64,000 bases of DNA from Archegozetes longisetosus (lineage: Eukaryota > Arthropoda > Arachnida > Sarcoptiformes > Trhypochthoniidae): assembly GCA_018873245.2 (NCBI GenBank), contig JAEMBT020000009.1, forward strand, positions 5,599,180 to 5,663,179. Direction: 5' to 3'. The notes below the pieces were generated by a model. The model did no database searches. It was not told the DNA's origin and saw only the letters and a program-made list of their open reading frames with translations. Positions 44,584 to 57,154 of the stretch are shown piece after piece. Positions within the stretch are counted from its first letter, which is position 1, and each line of letters begins with the position of its first letter. The translations under genes and the position numbers were made by a program.

Positions 44584-45327
44584 CGGGGGAAGTTCGGGAC
44601 TATGTAATAACCGATTTCAAAAATATTTTTATGGCATAAATAACATGTCATATGGTGTCCGAAAAGGCATATAAAAAAGGCTGACCGCTAAACACTAACA
44701 AGTTATGACCACTCAAAAAGTGATTTTCTATGGCTTATTACTATTGATTCATGTGTATTTTGCCCATCAAAACATACTTCTAATTCAGTCCAATTACTCG
44801 ATGAATGGCAATAATATTGTTAATATGGAAAAACTTCAAATCATTTTGAACAAATAAAAGATAACCTGAAATTTCATATTGAAAAATTCTATATATCAAT
44901 AGTTCTAATTTTTCGTATCTATCATATCTTCTAAATTCAATGGATTTCTAAAGAAATTTTTAGAGATATGGTAAATACGAAAATCTAGAACTATTGATAT
45001 ATAGAACTTTTAAATATGAAACTTACTTTTAAGTATAAAACTTCAGACTATCCTTTTTTGTTCAAAATGGCTTGAAGTTTTTCCTTATTAACAACATTAT
45101 TGCCATTCATTGAGTAAATTGACTGAATTAGAGTACATATATGATAGGCAGAATACATAGGAATCAATAGAAATAAGCCATAGGAAATCACTTTTTGAGT
45201 GATCATGGCTTATAAGTGTCTAGCAGTCAGCCTTTTTTATATGCCTTTTCGAGCATCATATGACATGTTATTTATGCCATAAAAATATTTTTGAAATCGG
45301 TTATTACATAGTCCCGAACTTCCCTCG
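44584..45327. mobile_element. 744-bp palindromic element with TTA target duplication
   Basis: Starts CGGGGGAAGTTCGGGACTAT and ends with the mirror (ATAGTCCCGAACTTCCCTCG). TTA flanks both ends (44581-44583, 45328-45330). The palindrome extends throughout: AAAAATATTTTTATGGCATAA (44615) and its mirror (45278); TTGCCATTCAT near 45103 with its mirror at 44795; a central stem near 44905-45000. A 3-bp TTA duplication fits PIF/Harbinger-like MITEs. Non-coding. Confidence 0.8.
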
Positions 45328-45330
45328 TTA

Positions 45331-48300
45331 GTTTAGTAGAAAGTTTGAATATATGTTAACGTGAAACTGATAATTCATCAACTATTAAACAATACTAATA
45401 CTCTTAATAATAGAAGAGCAATACTTTGAACGCGTTTTAACAGATTCTACATTTTAAACCCGTATCGTTTGTTTAAACTGTTATTTATATAACAAAGACC
45501 ATATTATAATTTTTTATAGTATTCAGTTCGGAAACAGATGAACAAAAATAAATTGAGTAGAATAAATACTTGAGTATAAAAATAGTTTATTTTTGTGTAA
45601 AATGTTGAAAGTTCTGAAGCTTAATGGAATAACGTATTGAACAAAAAATCAAAAAGTAAACTTTTTGATTACTACCTTTTTTCATGTCTAACTAATGATT
45701 CGCTAAACATCGAGTGAAATATAAGTGAAACCTTTTTGAAAAGATATTCCTGTTTGAAAAATTTTGATCTAATTCAATTATCTCGAATTCTTACTTAAAT
45801 ATAATAAGAGTTGTTGAGTTGATTTTCAATACAAAAGCATATCAAATTGGATTTCGAATCCTTAGGAAAAGTTTTAAATTAGAGGAAGCTAATTAGTTTT
45901 TAGGTCAGAAGTCTCTAAAAAACTTAAGTAATATTTTGAGAGATTATATAGCAATAAATTTTTCAAATATTACATCTTTACGTCTAATTTGTTTCGAACC
46001 CATAGAAAAGTGGGCATTGATTTGAAACCAAAATAGAAATTAACGAAACCTTTAACTAATTGTAGAGAATTTAATTCTAACTAGGAGTTAGTTTTGAACC
46101 TTAGTTTCTGACTTCTATTCAGAAATAGATCTTTTCTCCAATGTTTCTATTTAAGAATTGATTTCATTTATTTTTATAGTGTTTAGGTTATGAAAAAATA
46201 CTGCTTTATGTGTTTCAAAATAGAACTTTATAGATGTTTTGTTGGGTTTATGTATTTTTTTTATAGATTTAGGAAAATAATCTGAACTTCTATCTCAGAT
46301 ACATGAAAAATATTTCTCGAATATAATAACAATAACAATTGTTCAGAGTAAAGCTAAACTCAAACCTTAAGTACGAATTTTCTTCAATGTCACGCACAGA
46401 CCGGATTCAAGTTACCAATAATGTTTGAAACAAAAGGAAAGAAAGCTTACCTTCAAATCATGATGCTTGAGATAAAAAATAAATTTAGGATTAAAAGCAG
46501 TTTTCTCAATAAGAAGAAAAGTTTTTATTTATAAGATCTATTTCCTAACTAATTCTTTCGATCGGGTTAAAGAATTTACTCAAAAATTTTGGTAAAAGAG
46601 GACCAACCAATGTGAATATTAAACATATATTTTTGAGAATTTGATCTCCATTTCTGAAAAATATTTTTGTAAAATGACACTAGAATAATAAAAAATTAAT
46701 TTGATGAATCAAATTTTAGTTTGAGTGATAGTTTTTACCTGCAAGTAGATATCGAAAATAAAAGCTTTAACTGCTTTGTCTGAGTTTGGTTTTAATTTGG
46801 ACAATCGTTACTATCACAATGAGATTCAAAGGAGACATCTGCACAAAAAATTTTACGATGAGTTTACATAAACTTCCGTATCAATAAAATTTCCTCTTCA
46901 CTACCTATTCTTATAAAATACTATCTCAAAAGCTAAGTAAAAGCCCTTAGGACAAATGCGAAATCTGATCATCTAAAGAATGAACTTAGGATTAATATAA
47001 TTGAAAAAAGCCCACGCAAAAATACCCACATGCAATGCATATATACACCATATACATAGATACCAATGCATATGTAGACTATGTATCTGAATACCAATAT
47101 TAATTGCATAATTATTGTAGTTTTTAGAATTAAATATCGTTTTCATGAATAAATACATTCAGTAAACATGCAAACGTTAAAGCAAAACCACAGTAGAATA
47201 TTCATTACAAATTTCTATAAAAAAACATAGATAAAGGAAATTCAATTGCTGTCAATTTTTTAAAAGACAGCATGTGTTTAAATAAAGAATGCATGTACCT
47301 AAATCATGATTGATAACACACTTTTGAAGACGGCGAAAGCTATTCCACAATTGTTGGTTCAAATTGTCACGGTAGTTTTTGACATCCATCTTTTAAAACC
47401 GTATTTTTTGAATAATTGATCGAAGAATTAAAGGAGAAATGAAGAAATTGCTAGAAAGTTGTTCCCAAATGCTGTTGTCGCGTACTAAAATTCGAATACT
47501 CATAGCTATGGACAACAGGTCACTATCAACAATTAACTTAACTAAAACCATTTATCTATTATCACGTTAACTCAGTGTAAAATATCTTTTGTTTTCATCC
47601 ATTTTTAAGAAAGTTACGAATAATTGAATTTCGTACGGATTTTTTCTTCGACCATCTAATGTAAAAAGTTTTCTCTCATAGAATTTTAAAATCACAATAT
47701 CTCGGAAGATTTTCTATTGTTTGTTATTTGTGAAGTTTGAGATTGATGATTATTTCATATATTTTTATTATTAAGAATAGATATTTATGACTGAAAATCA
47801 GTTCTCAATTTAGTTTATTGCTGGACTAGCGGTTTTCAAGCTGTCGTGGACCACTATTTCACAGCAAAAGGCAGTTTGTGAACTACTGATTTGAGCATAA
47901 AAAATAAGTTCTCTTTTCCATATCAATCTTTGAACACTAACCATGTTGGATTTACTAGATTTCTAAGTTCCAATAGAAAATTTAATCAGTTTATTGAATT
48001 CAATTCATATGCAAAAGTACAAACATTAGTGGAATTTTTAGTCTGCAACAAGTATTGTGTCCAAAAAAGTATATGTTAAATAAAGCTTTTTCGCGCCTTA
48101 CATACTTAGGGATCACTTTAATATTTACGTAATCAACAGTTTGAAAGCTTTTATAAACTTTAATTTAGGTCTGATCTATGGTAAAACAGAATGATGAACT
48201 TTTGCATTGAGCCGTTTTGTTGATAGGGTTCATAAATTGTTCACTTTGCATTAAACTTTTCTCATTTATCTACTTATTTGATGAATTTAAGTTACTTATG

Positions 48301-48740
48301 TTAAAGTTCGATACAAATTATAACACTTAAAGGAATTGAGAGAGAAGTTTCGCATTTCATGTCTCATGTTGGAAATTATATTCATCAAAATGATATAACG
48401 AAATTATTTACTCAATCTTTCCCTTATTTGGTTCAATTCTGATTGGCTTTTAGTATTTTTTAAGCACACATTTTGATATACTTTTTTGGTCGATAGTACA
48501 ATACCTACTAAAATATTGTCCTTTTGAGCTCTTTATAATACAATCAGGCATAGGTTCATAAATATTTTCTGCGTAATCTCATCAAATGAACTCATGATTT
48601 TAAACGAAAAGTCTTTTTAAGTAGATATATAACTATTAGCTATAAAATTCTTGACTCCTTTCATATTATTAATCAAACGTATTTTATAAAAATGTAGTTT
48701 TTAAGTGATACTAATTAAAGACTCGATCAGCAAATTCAAA
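45331..48740. other. Gene-poor AT-rich region
   Basis: No gene supported. Frames at 46973-47158 and 47891-48079 are not convincing. 47030-47110 has repeated ATGCATAT-like motifs. A weak Tc1-like C-terminal resemblance on the minus strand near 47300-47400 was not strong enough to call. Confidence 0.4.
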
Positions 48741-49156
48741 TCGTGAATATAACCTTATACTTCTTAGGAGCAAATTTTACGCCTAAACAAATAGCTTTAG
48801 CTCTTAATCATGGCGTAAAATTGATCAGAAAATAGATTGATAGACATCAACGCACAGGTATAATGAATAAAATGCTGTACACGTGGCGCCCAAAACTAAC
48901 GAATTCAAGATTTTGCTATCTTATGCGCTGCGATAGAAAACCTTTTCATAAGTTAAACGATATAAAAGATTGTTTAGACACTTGTGTGGATGTGAAAACT
49001 ATAAGCCATCGCCTAAGAGAAAATAAATATTGTGCATATGTTGCAAGAGCTAAGGGATTTCTAAGCGCTGGGCATTGCGCATATCGAGTGCAATTCGCCA
49101 AACAGTATATCAACTTTGATCAATGGAAAAGAACTTTGTTTGTAGATGAAACTTGA
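48741..49156 (+). pseudogene. Tc1-like transposase, N-terminal two thirds
   Basis: In one plus-strand frame with a single stop near 48834: TPKQIALALNHG and IDRHQRTG (first helix-turn-helix), RWPK-like WRPKLTNSRFCYLMR, then KPFHKLNDIKD, TISHRLRENKYCAYVARAKGF (second DNA-binding domain with the linker), FAKQYINFDQWKRTLFVDET, where FVDET carries the first catalytic Asp, then a stop. This is the classic Tc1 layout. The rest (second Asp and the third acidic residue) is missing downstream. TIRs were not located. In intact relatives it moves by TA-targeted cut-and-paste. Confidence 0.8.
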
Positions 49157-51835
49157 TTAATTCTATCCCTAATAGACTTGAAAACACTATTGAAAGTAAT
49201 GGAGTCCATACAAAATATTAACTCGACACATATTATAACTCATTACTTTTGTAATTTTGAGATATTTCAAAAATAAGTCAATTAAAGATAAAAGGCATTA
49301 GGTTTTGCTATTAATAGTTGAAAAGGAACACTATTTTGACAGGTATTATACAACAGTCAGACAATGCCATTCATAGCATAATAATTATTGAACGTTTAAC
49401 GGTGAAAAATTTTCAAATAATTAACTAATTTTAATTTCAAGTGTTAAGAATTTTGTGGAACATCTGTTTTAGTTGATCAAAAATGTTTTAATTATGAACA
49501 AGAGTTTAATTTAAGCATATATATTTATCAAAAATTGAATTTTTCTGAACGTGTACTAAATTTAATTTTTTAAACACTGTGTGAACATCTTATGATAGAA
49601 CACAAAACTAGCTGAAAATATCTGTTTCATCAGAAGTTAGGTTATGCTTCTATCAGATTCTTATTAGTCTTAAGATACTCAATCGTCTTATAGCATGAAT
49701 TCAAGCCTGAAAATTATTTTATGGATTGTTCTGAAAACAATCTATTTTCTTAACTTCTTTTAATAACTTTCTATTTTCAGATTTTCATTTATTAAAGAGT
49801 TTTCTGGTAAGTTATTCAGACTACGATGAAATCAATACTTTAATGGGTGGGAAAAAGGAACTTACGAAATTTCGTAATTCAAACTAAAGAGTATTTAAGG
49901 AGGTGTATTAAAATAAAAACTAGAGTTTATTATCTCAATAGGATTTGAACCATTGCTTAGGCTTAAAATAGAATAGGCTTAAAAAATTATATTTTTAAAA
50001 TTCGATTCAACCTATACTCCTAAACCCAAACTGAATGGAATTTTTATACTGAATTTATATCTACATTAAGATATCTTTAGAAAGCTTGAATGGGACACTC
50101 AAAAAAAGGAGAACTGATATAATTGTCACAAATCTTGAAAACATGTTGACTGGTTGTCTAGAATCACCTAAGAATGAATAGTCATTCTTCTTCAAAATAA
50201 CTTTTGTCTTTTGTTCATGTTTTATGTAATTCTTATCAAAACATGTTTAAACTCAAAGCTTAACGTCTATCGAGTTCGAAGGCTGTTGCAATTTGTTCTT
50301 AACAGATGAGTTAGTCCAGAAAGCATTAAATTTTAACAAGACTGGACGCAATCTGACAGGCATTGCAATTCACTTATTAGTTGATCTAAAAAAGTCAACT
50401 GTATTATAACCTAACTCAACGTTGTGGTTACTTCTGATTTGATTCTTAGAAAATATAAACTTTTCAAAACTCTATTTTAAAATTACAAGTTTCAATTTTT
50501 GTTTCAGCTACTAGCTTAAACTTTTCCGTAAACAATTTGAGGTAAATATATATCTACTTATAAAAATTTCATTGAGTTTTGAATCAGGAGTGGGATTGAA
50601 TCGTGCTTTAAAAGTCCAAATTATCAAATCTTCAATAGGAGCTGAATTTTAAAAATTCTTATCGCAAAACTGATTGAGGTGATGAACTTTATAATTTCCA
50701 ATTTCTTTTGTATCTCTCAATACTCCTCAATTCTAGGTATAAACTATTCAAAGATTCTTTATTCTGCTCAATCCTTCCTGTTTGTACGATTTTCATAGCT
50801 TCGAATCAGAATTTAATTGATTATTCTCATATCTATATAAATAGTGTTTTAGCTTTTGCTAAATAACTTTTGGAATTCAATAAATTAGTTAAATATTTAT
50901 TTAGAAAGACAAAAACCTATAATGTTCAAAGATAATTGAATTACTCTCCACTATTTAGTATGAATTAGTATTGTTATTAATTAGTGCTATTACGCAATAC
51001 AAAGTATTACTGCTACTCTACAGAGCTCTAGATAGAATTTCGCCTTAATTAAACATTATAGTTGGGCTACTGTGGGAGAACTAGACACGTCAGAATAGAG
51101 TAAGAAAGTCTTAATACCTTTCTTAGGGTTTGATACCTTTAAATTATAATTATTTTTTATGTGATCTTCTAACGAAGCTTTGCTAGATGAATTGCAAACT
51201 TAATTAATTTTAGAATCTTTCGAATATTAATAATACAAATAACCAAATTCTTATTCGATGAATTTCTTAAATTTCTCATTTTAACTCGTTTTAAAGTATA
51301 AATACATTATTTTCTCACGTAATGTATAAGTTTTAAATTATTCTTAAAGTTCTAACTGTTGCTGTTTTATAATGATAAGAATGTAAAAAATGTCTAATTC
51401 CAAGCTCAAAACCAATCAAAACAAGCTTTAATCATATTAAAGATAAATTTGTATTGAAAATCGTCTTAAGATCTTAGTGAAAATTTTTCAAATTCGTAGT
51501 CCTCTTAATTCATCTTCATATTTAATAGTAAAAAATATCGATTTTAGCAATAGAACATCTGTAAATTTGACACAAACGTTAAATTTTAATCTTTTCACTT
51601 TTAGAAATTTTGATAAAATTATTAGAGTTTAAAAAGCTTTCAATTAAGCGATATTCAACTTTATATTATTTTGAATACATGAAACATTATAAATGTAGAT
51701 AAAGGAGAGTTCCGCAGCCCCATAACCTCGGCCCCCACTTCCGATATTGTTAATATTTTATATACTTTATAAAAAAGCTAAAGTTAATGCCAGTTTCCTC
51801 TTATGACATTGAGCACCAACCTATATTAAATGTAC
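49157..51835. other. Gene-poor AT-rich region
   Basis: No gene or clear repeat recognised. A short GC-richer patch (CAGCCCCATAACCTCGGCCCCC) lies at about 51715-51736. Confidence 0.4.
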
Positions 51836-52451
51836 AGACAATTCCACTTACAACGAGTCTATTCTGTAAGACATATAGTATAAAAAATTGTTCGTTTATA
51901 ACGAGTCGTAATCAAAACCATAGATAATAGTGAAAACTGTAATACAAATCCAATGCATCGCTTATTATGTGATTAAAAGCATTTATGTTTAGACCACTAA
52001 TGCTCACAGTTTTGACTTAAATGTGTTTTTTAGCAAAAAATTGACTGAAATATTAAAAATGTAAGCAAGTGTCAATTAAAGAAGAGAAAAAGTTATTCAT
52101 TAGAAACAAGATTAGATGTCATACAAGAAGCGGAAAATGGGACTAATTATGACACTATTACCGCTAAATATGGTTTAAATAATAAGACATCAGTAATAAT
52201 TTCATAAAAAATAAAGACAAAATCAGAGCAAATGCGTTGAATTTGGATAAAAAAGTTTACAAACATTGATTACAGAATATTATACTAAAGATAACTAATA
52301 CTTCAATTAAACAATTGTTTTCTCTATATTTTCTCTGTTTTTCATTCACTTAAAAAATAAAAACTTTTTCCAATATATAATCGTTTATAACGAGTTTCGG
52401 ATATGAGTCATTTCTCTGGTCCCGAAGACTGGTTATAAACGGTATTGTCTG
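51836..52451 (+). mobile_element. Pogo/Tigger-type element, deleted
   Basis: A 616-bp element with ends CAGACAATTCCACTTACAAC and the mirrored CAGACAATACCGTTTATAAC, flanked by TA (51834-51835 and 52452-52453). Internally it keeps only the N-terminal DNA-binding region of the transposase. TTTATAACGAGT-like motifs recur in both subterminal regions (51894, 52384). The TA duplication and CAG ends fit pogo/Tigger. Confidence 0.8.
52069..52215 (+). pseudogene. CENP-B/pogo-type helix-turn-helix fragment
   Basis: Reads KKRKSYSLETRLDVIQEAEN, then GTNYDTITAKYGLNNKTSV, and a stop. This is the N-terminal HTH of CENP-B/Tigger proteins (basic start, LExKLxVIxxxExG, IAxxYGxxxST). The second HTH and the DDE domain are deleted, so it is a relic. 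Confidence 0.75.
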
Positions 52452-55400
52452 TACTAGAAATTTTCAAAGCTTAAATATTCAAAATTCAATTACAAGAAAG
52501 CCGTTAAAGATTTTTAGAATTTTTTTTCACTAAAAATATTAATATAACCTCTAATTTTTACCACCAAAATATAAAATTTTACGATGTGAAAAGAATTTCA
52601 ATTTTTTAAAATATAGTGCTCCAAAAGACTCAAGCAAAAATTCAAAGTATTAGGGAGACCTACTCGTGAACTTCACTTTTCTTCAAACGTCATATTGGGT
52701 CTTTTAGGGCTTCATAGTTAAAAAGACGAAAATCTTTCAACAATATTTTAAGTCATTTTTTATGTAGATGGATGTTTGGAATATTTTTAAGATTATCCTT
52801 ACTCAAAATCTCATTCAAACATAAGGTTTCTGTTAAAGAAACATTGATCATTCTCTTGCAATGAATTTTTGAACGTCTAAACCCTGAAAATTCAAACGAC
52901 ACATTGTCTACTTAGACATCAAAATTTGTACACGAACTACTTTCAATTTTGATCAGACTCAATTAAATGAAATTCATAATAGTCAAAGTTTCTAAAAGTA
53001 GACTGATTTTATTATTCTATTTAAAAATTAGTTTATACGTATCTGTAGGACCGGGACCAATGTCATTTCGGAACTCCTCTTTCTTGCTCGTGTCAGAGAT
53101 CAATGTAACCAGTATATCAACAGAATTCGTATATCTGCAGGGAATGGTATCGAGTTTCAGGTATCAAAAAATATTTTTATTGATTTGATTCGTTAAACAA
53201 ACTTTTAATTCTCACAAATTTTAGTGTTTTGATATATATCAATGAGAAAAATTAATTTTCTTAGATGAGTGTTTGAAAATTTAAAAATTCATAAAAACCT
53301 AAAAAGGTGTCTTATAAAAGTTTGATTCATGCAATGGTCAATTGTTGATCAAAATAGATTTTTTATACAAATTTAAAATTAATTTGAAAACCAACTCGAC
53401 GATTATTCATATGTTCAGTAAGTGCGAAACATTAGTAAAGTAACGAGCAGTCAGATTTTCCTTTATATTATTTTGAATTCAAGAATTCTCGAGTTTTAAG
53501 ATTTAGGCTTTTCGAAACTTAAGAAGCTTATTTCTCGAAAATACCATGCTATAGATATTAGTGTACAATTCATCATGGTAATTAATTCGAAACTTATTAT
53601 GCTCGGAGATTTGAGCTTCGGATTAAATTTTGTGTTAAGTAAGCATATGTACAGAATTTTCAGACAAATAGAATAACGGTTTGTTTTCATTGGAATTAAG
53701 CTTTTAACGCATTGAAACAATCCAGTTCTTTCCAAACGATAAACTCAAGAAAAAGGGAACTATTTAAGATTCATTTTAACAAACTATCAATGCTTTTAGC
53801 TTTATGTGTTATCTCATTCTCGGATTTTGTACTTTTTGCAATAGAGATTAAATGTTGTGTAACATTAAATATTATAGACTGTAATAAAAAGCTATAATTG
53901 TTTGAAATAAATTTTTACGGAACCCAAGTCAAGTACTTGCGCTTTTGTTCAAATGAATCTGAAATCTAATAATTATTCATGGAATCGAAATCTTAAGTCC
54001 TCGTAATCGCTTTGTTATCAATAATTGATTTCTAGAAGAAAAGCTTTTGTAATATTTGTTTTATTCAAGACAAAGCTTCGAAGTGAAGTCAATTCCTGAA
54101 TAACTTTAAAAAATTAATTCAATACTTTTGTGACATTAATGAACAATTTACATAGGTCTGAAGGATATCAAAATAAAGCTACTTTTATCACAAAGAGCGA
54201 GAACTTCGCAAACAGACAATGAGAAAGGCCTTCGGAGTATATTATGATATAGTATGAGAAATCTGATATAGTTTTATGTAATGGTCATCAGGTTTGAGTG
54301 AAGTATAAAGCTAAAAGCACTTATAACACGCTGATTAGTGTTCTGCAAGCTATGAAGAAATTATTTCTAGTCCAAATCAAATCATCAGTTCCTTCTGGTT
54401 TGATCAATATTTATTAGGTAATACTTAGTGATTAGAAAAGTTTGATAGAAAAAACTCTTCCTTTCCTGAGGATAAATATGATCTTATACAATACGCATAT
54501 GCAGGTATAATAATAAAATGATAAAAGTTGTACTTAGCTTTCCAATGTTTAAATTTCTAAGTTTACAAAATTATGTACTAATGCAAAAAATATTTCCATA
54601 ATTTTATAAGCTTTAGTCGTTTGTAATTAAAACATACAACAATTTCCTTAATTTGGTTTGGTTTAAGTAGAATACTGAACACACTCAGCGGTACACAACA
54701 AGTAATCCATTTATTATTATTATTATTATTGACAGATATTGAATAAGTGATAGATATGAAAAAATCGAAGCTGCACTCGAAGCTAAGACTAAGATTGCCC
54801 CAAAGTTAGGTTATTGAATCTTTATTTATATTAGATCAGGTATAAGGAAAGTTCAAATGACTATTAGGCCTATTAGGGACAGTCCAATACCTATCATTAA
54901 ACTTATAGACTCTATGATTAAGCTCTCGAGAGTGATGACTGTTTCATAATAATGTTTTAATAAAGATTTTTCCAAAGAGAATGGGGCTTCTGTCATCCGA
55001 TTTGTAGAACGCTACGATATTTAAATGATAGGATCGTCAATGATAAGTCATAGATTTTCTAACATAAAAGTAAACCTTCTTCATAACAGACGGGCACACA
55101 CTTTATTGTAAGATAAACATAAAAATTCATTTAATAAACTATCAATCAAAGTAAACATTAAATCAATAACGTTCATATATTTAACAAAGAAATGGCCTTT
55201 CCTTTGGTCGAATTAGTCAATATAAAGTCATCGAAAAAAGGTTAAACGTTTGCGTATCGAAGATAACTAATAATGTAAATCTAATAATAGTCGCAAAAAT
55301 TACTTTCTATTATATAAAGTTATAAAATTTATTATAAATTTTATTATACATACTCAAATTTACTTAATTGAAATATGATTCCCTTATGAATAAAAATGTG

Positions 55401-57154
55401 CTTAAAAGCTCAGGGATTTCATTGATGATTCCATCTTTCATTTATTATTTCGCTATTTCATTGCTGTACAATAAAATGTACAATCATTGTGAAGTACTGT
55501 GATCTCCTTTGATCCTGGAGCATGCAGATCGTAAATAAGGGAAGGCTTCAAAATTTAATATTTTTATAGGGAAAACTACTGTTCAACTATCGACTCAAAG
55601 TTTATGAATAAAAATTAACACTTGATTCAAAAATGATAGCGGAAATATTTACTGACCCAAATGAAGGATAGGATCATCAATGATACGTCTTGGCTTTTAA
55701 AGCATTTTTATTGATGGGGAATCATACTCTAAATGAATTTGAATGCATGCGAAAAATTGATTATAAGTTATCGAAACTTTATATAATAGAAAATTAATTT
55801 TTGCGACTATTAGATTTATATTGATAATATCTTCAATATACAAACGTTCAACTTTTTTCAATGACTTCATATTGATTGATGCGATGAAAAAATAACTTTA
55901 TCTTTCAATAAATCGATAAAGAATAAATAAAATTAAGCTAATTGAAAATTGAAAACTTTCTCAATAGTTGAATCAAGTCATAAACTAGTTTTACTGTATT
56001 TATTTTTAATTCGTCTAAAAAGCAAAGGCAAGTTAACATATTTTGAATCATCACGAAAAAATGTATTACTTCGTCTGCATGATTAAAAGTAGTTGAATCG
56101 TTTTATACAATACGGTCTATAGTTGTAGCAATATAAATATAGATGGAAATCTCTTTTCTAAGAAAATTTTTATTGAAGGTTTTACATAAGCTTATTTTCT
56201 CCATTAACTTAAAATATAGGGAATAATAATCTTTTATATCGAAAATTAACCAGTCTAGAGGAGATCTTAAAAAACACTTATCAACACACTATTTGCTGAA
56301 AGAACGGGATAAGTAACCTCTTTCCTAGTATTCACTTGTCCCGTTTTTCGACAGATGGGAAAATTGCTTGAAATTAGATTGTTAGCAAAACTTTTTAAAT
56401 CATCAGCAAAAATGCATCAGAAAGTTATATTTTTATTCATAGTTTAAATTTAAACTCCTATTATATTTTTGAAATAATAAGAGGATACAATCTTTTACGA
56501 CAAATTGCATTCATTATATATTTTTCATATCCCGAAATTCCACCTGAAGTAAATGTCTTTATAAAAGCTTATGTCCCACATTATTAAGGCCATTATTTTG
56601 TGAACAAACGAATCATTTATTATTTGTAGTAATATACTTATGAAATCTTCAATTTGTTAGAAAAAATATTCTTAGATATGAATGGTTTAGATTATTTAAA
56701 GCTAAATCTTAGTAGGTCTTCAAGTTTATTAGATAAAAAACCTAACTGAACTTTTATTTTCACATTCATGTCTTTTATCCTGCAGCCGTATTGGATTTAA
56801 AGAGTATGGAAGAAAAATATTTTAACAATGCTTTGCTTAAGCTTCAATTCATTATAGATCAGAACATTTTCGATCAATAGAAACGAAACTCATGTGGGCT
56901 CAATAATGATTGCGTTTATTTACAGCTACTGTTGAATGTTTCACATTTATTAGATAAATACTCAAATTTTTTTGTTATAAATACAATATTTGAGTATAAA
57001 TTATAAGAAAAAATATTTTTCTCATTCAAACATAAATACTCCATTTGCGTAAAATATAAACTTTAAACAAGTTTATGATTAGTAAACAAATAGTAAAAAA
57101 GTATATATAAAATAATTTCAATACAGAGGAATCAGAATTGAAAAACAAGTTTTC
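52452..57154. other. Gene-poor AT-rich region with inverted repeats
   Basis: Holds a foldback remnant: 55195-55320 is mirrored at 55775-55900 (AATCTAATA-ATAGTCGCAAAAATTA is the strongest block). Also a GGATAGGATC(G/A)TCAATGATA-like direct repeat at 55020 and 55668, a stem with arms GAACGGGATAAGT / ACTTGTCCCGTTTTTC (56302-56356) and an (ATT)n run (54711-54730). A coding-like patch at 53046-53160 is discussed in Part 2. No gene is called. Confidence 0.45.
54711..54730. repeat. (ATT)n microsatellite
   Basis: Six to seven uninterrupted units. Confidence 0.9.

Noticed and set aside
47300-47400. Possible Tc1 C-terminus on the minus strand (WNSFRRLQKCVINHD)
   Set aside because: Short, and lacks the PYSPDLNP-type block or any TIRs; resemblance too weak.
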